Positions 63,893 through 64,000 of a DNA stretch of 64,000 nt are shown here, in pieces. The first letter of the stretch is position 1. Every line of letters starts with the position of its first letter. The notes beneath the pieces were generated by a model. The model was not told the origin of the DNA. It saw only the letters and a program-made list of their open reading frames with translations, and did not search any database. Position numbers and translations under genes: made by a program. The stretch comes from Pseudomonas fluorescens (GTDB taxonomy: Bacteria > Pseudomonadota > Gammaproteobacteria > Pseudomonadales > Pseudomonadaceae), in assembly GCF_001307155.1 (NCBI RefSeq), contig NZ_CP012830.1, positions 3,656,501-3,720,500 of the forward strand. Direction: 5' to 3'.

Positions 63893-64000
63893 TGCCGGTT
63901 TCTTACCGGATGATTGGCGTCGCTGTACTGCTGGCCATTGTGGCTGGCGGTGCTGCGGCAGCGTCCTGGCACCTTCAGGATTGGCGTTACGGTCGGCAAC
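63874..64000 (+). CDS. Rz-like spanin / DUF2514-type lysis protein (truncated by window)
   Basis: ATG at 63874 starts inside the endolysin gene and stays open to the window end (42 codons): MPAFGLMPVSYRMIGVAV..., one transmembrane helix (about 12-32) then WHLQDWRYGRQ. This matches the N-terminus of Rz-like inner-membrane spanins that follow the endolysin in Pseudomonas tailocins. The coiled-coil remainder lies beyond 64000. Confidence 0.75.
   Translation, partial: MPAFGLMPVSYRMIGVAVLLAIVAGGAAAASWHLQDWRYGRQ

Noticed and set aside
38175..64000. Intact temperate prophage
   Set aside because: No integrase, replication, portal, terminase or capsid gene and no att-like direct repeats in view; gene content is tail plus lysis only.

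Overview
The window is a chromosomal segment of a Pseudomonas, most likely of the P. fluorescens group. The evidence is the gene order (tsf to nlpD-rpoS-rsmZ-fdxA-mutS), near-textbook Pseudomonas protein sequences (FabZ, RpoS, FdxA, Pcm), the rsmZ small RNA between rpoS and fdxA, and Pseudomonas-type REP/REPIN repeats. Everything is read directly from the sequence; no database was searched.

Region 1 (1-32245) is a housekeeping block: translation (tsf, frr, tilS, truD), nucleotide synthesis (pyrH, pyrG), isoprenoids (uppS, dxr, ispD, ispF), envelope biogenesis (cdsA, rseP, bamA, skp, lpxD, fabZ, lpxA, lpxB, kdsA), replication and lipids (rnhB, dnaE, accA), glycolysis (eno), division (ftsB) and glutathione-dependent formaldehyde detoxification (LysR regulator, adhC, fghA). 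Genes are tightly packed with 4-bp ATGA/GTGA overlaps. Exceptions are three repeat-rich gaps: a REPIN before tilS, a 162-bp MITE-like element between eno and ftsB, and a 621-bp gap after ispD with three tandem 72-bp REP units and a second palindromic element.

Region 2 (30819-37983) is surE-pcm-nlpD-rpoS, then rsmZ with a GacA-type upstream site, and, on the minus strand, mutS and fdxA.

Region 3 (38175-64000, cut by the window end) is a tailocin (phage-tail bacteriocin) locus next to mutS, a known site for such clusters in this group. A LexA-like self-cleaving repressor (PrtR-like) faces a sigma70 promoter whose -35 and -10 are bracketed by paired ATGCAT operators. A ~340-nt leader follows, with a 17-codon ORF abutting an intrinsic terminator, and then a holin. 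Next come a secreted DUF642-like cargo protein and two complete contractile-tail modules in series. Module 1 is P2/R-pyocin-like: gpV, W, J, I, a split fibre, sheath, tube, chaperone, tape measure, U, X, D. Module 2 is Mu/SfV-like: gp37-like, DUF2635, sheath, tube, chaperone, tape measure, N, P, gp45, gp46, gp47, gp48, collar fibre. A GH19-type endolysin and the start of an Rz-like spanin close the locus. No capsid, portal, terminase, integrase or replication gene is seen.

The most noteworthy signals are exact -1 frameshift heptamers (TTTAAAC and TTTTTTC), each in frame and each followed by an open -1 extension, in both tail-assembly chaperone genes. Others are the leader ORF/terminator, the paired ATGCAT operators, the DUF642 cargo gene, the three-part AT-rich receptor-binding module, and a tape measure built of six and a half 41-residue repeats.
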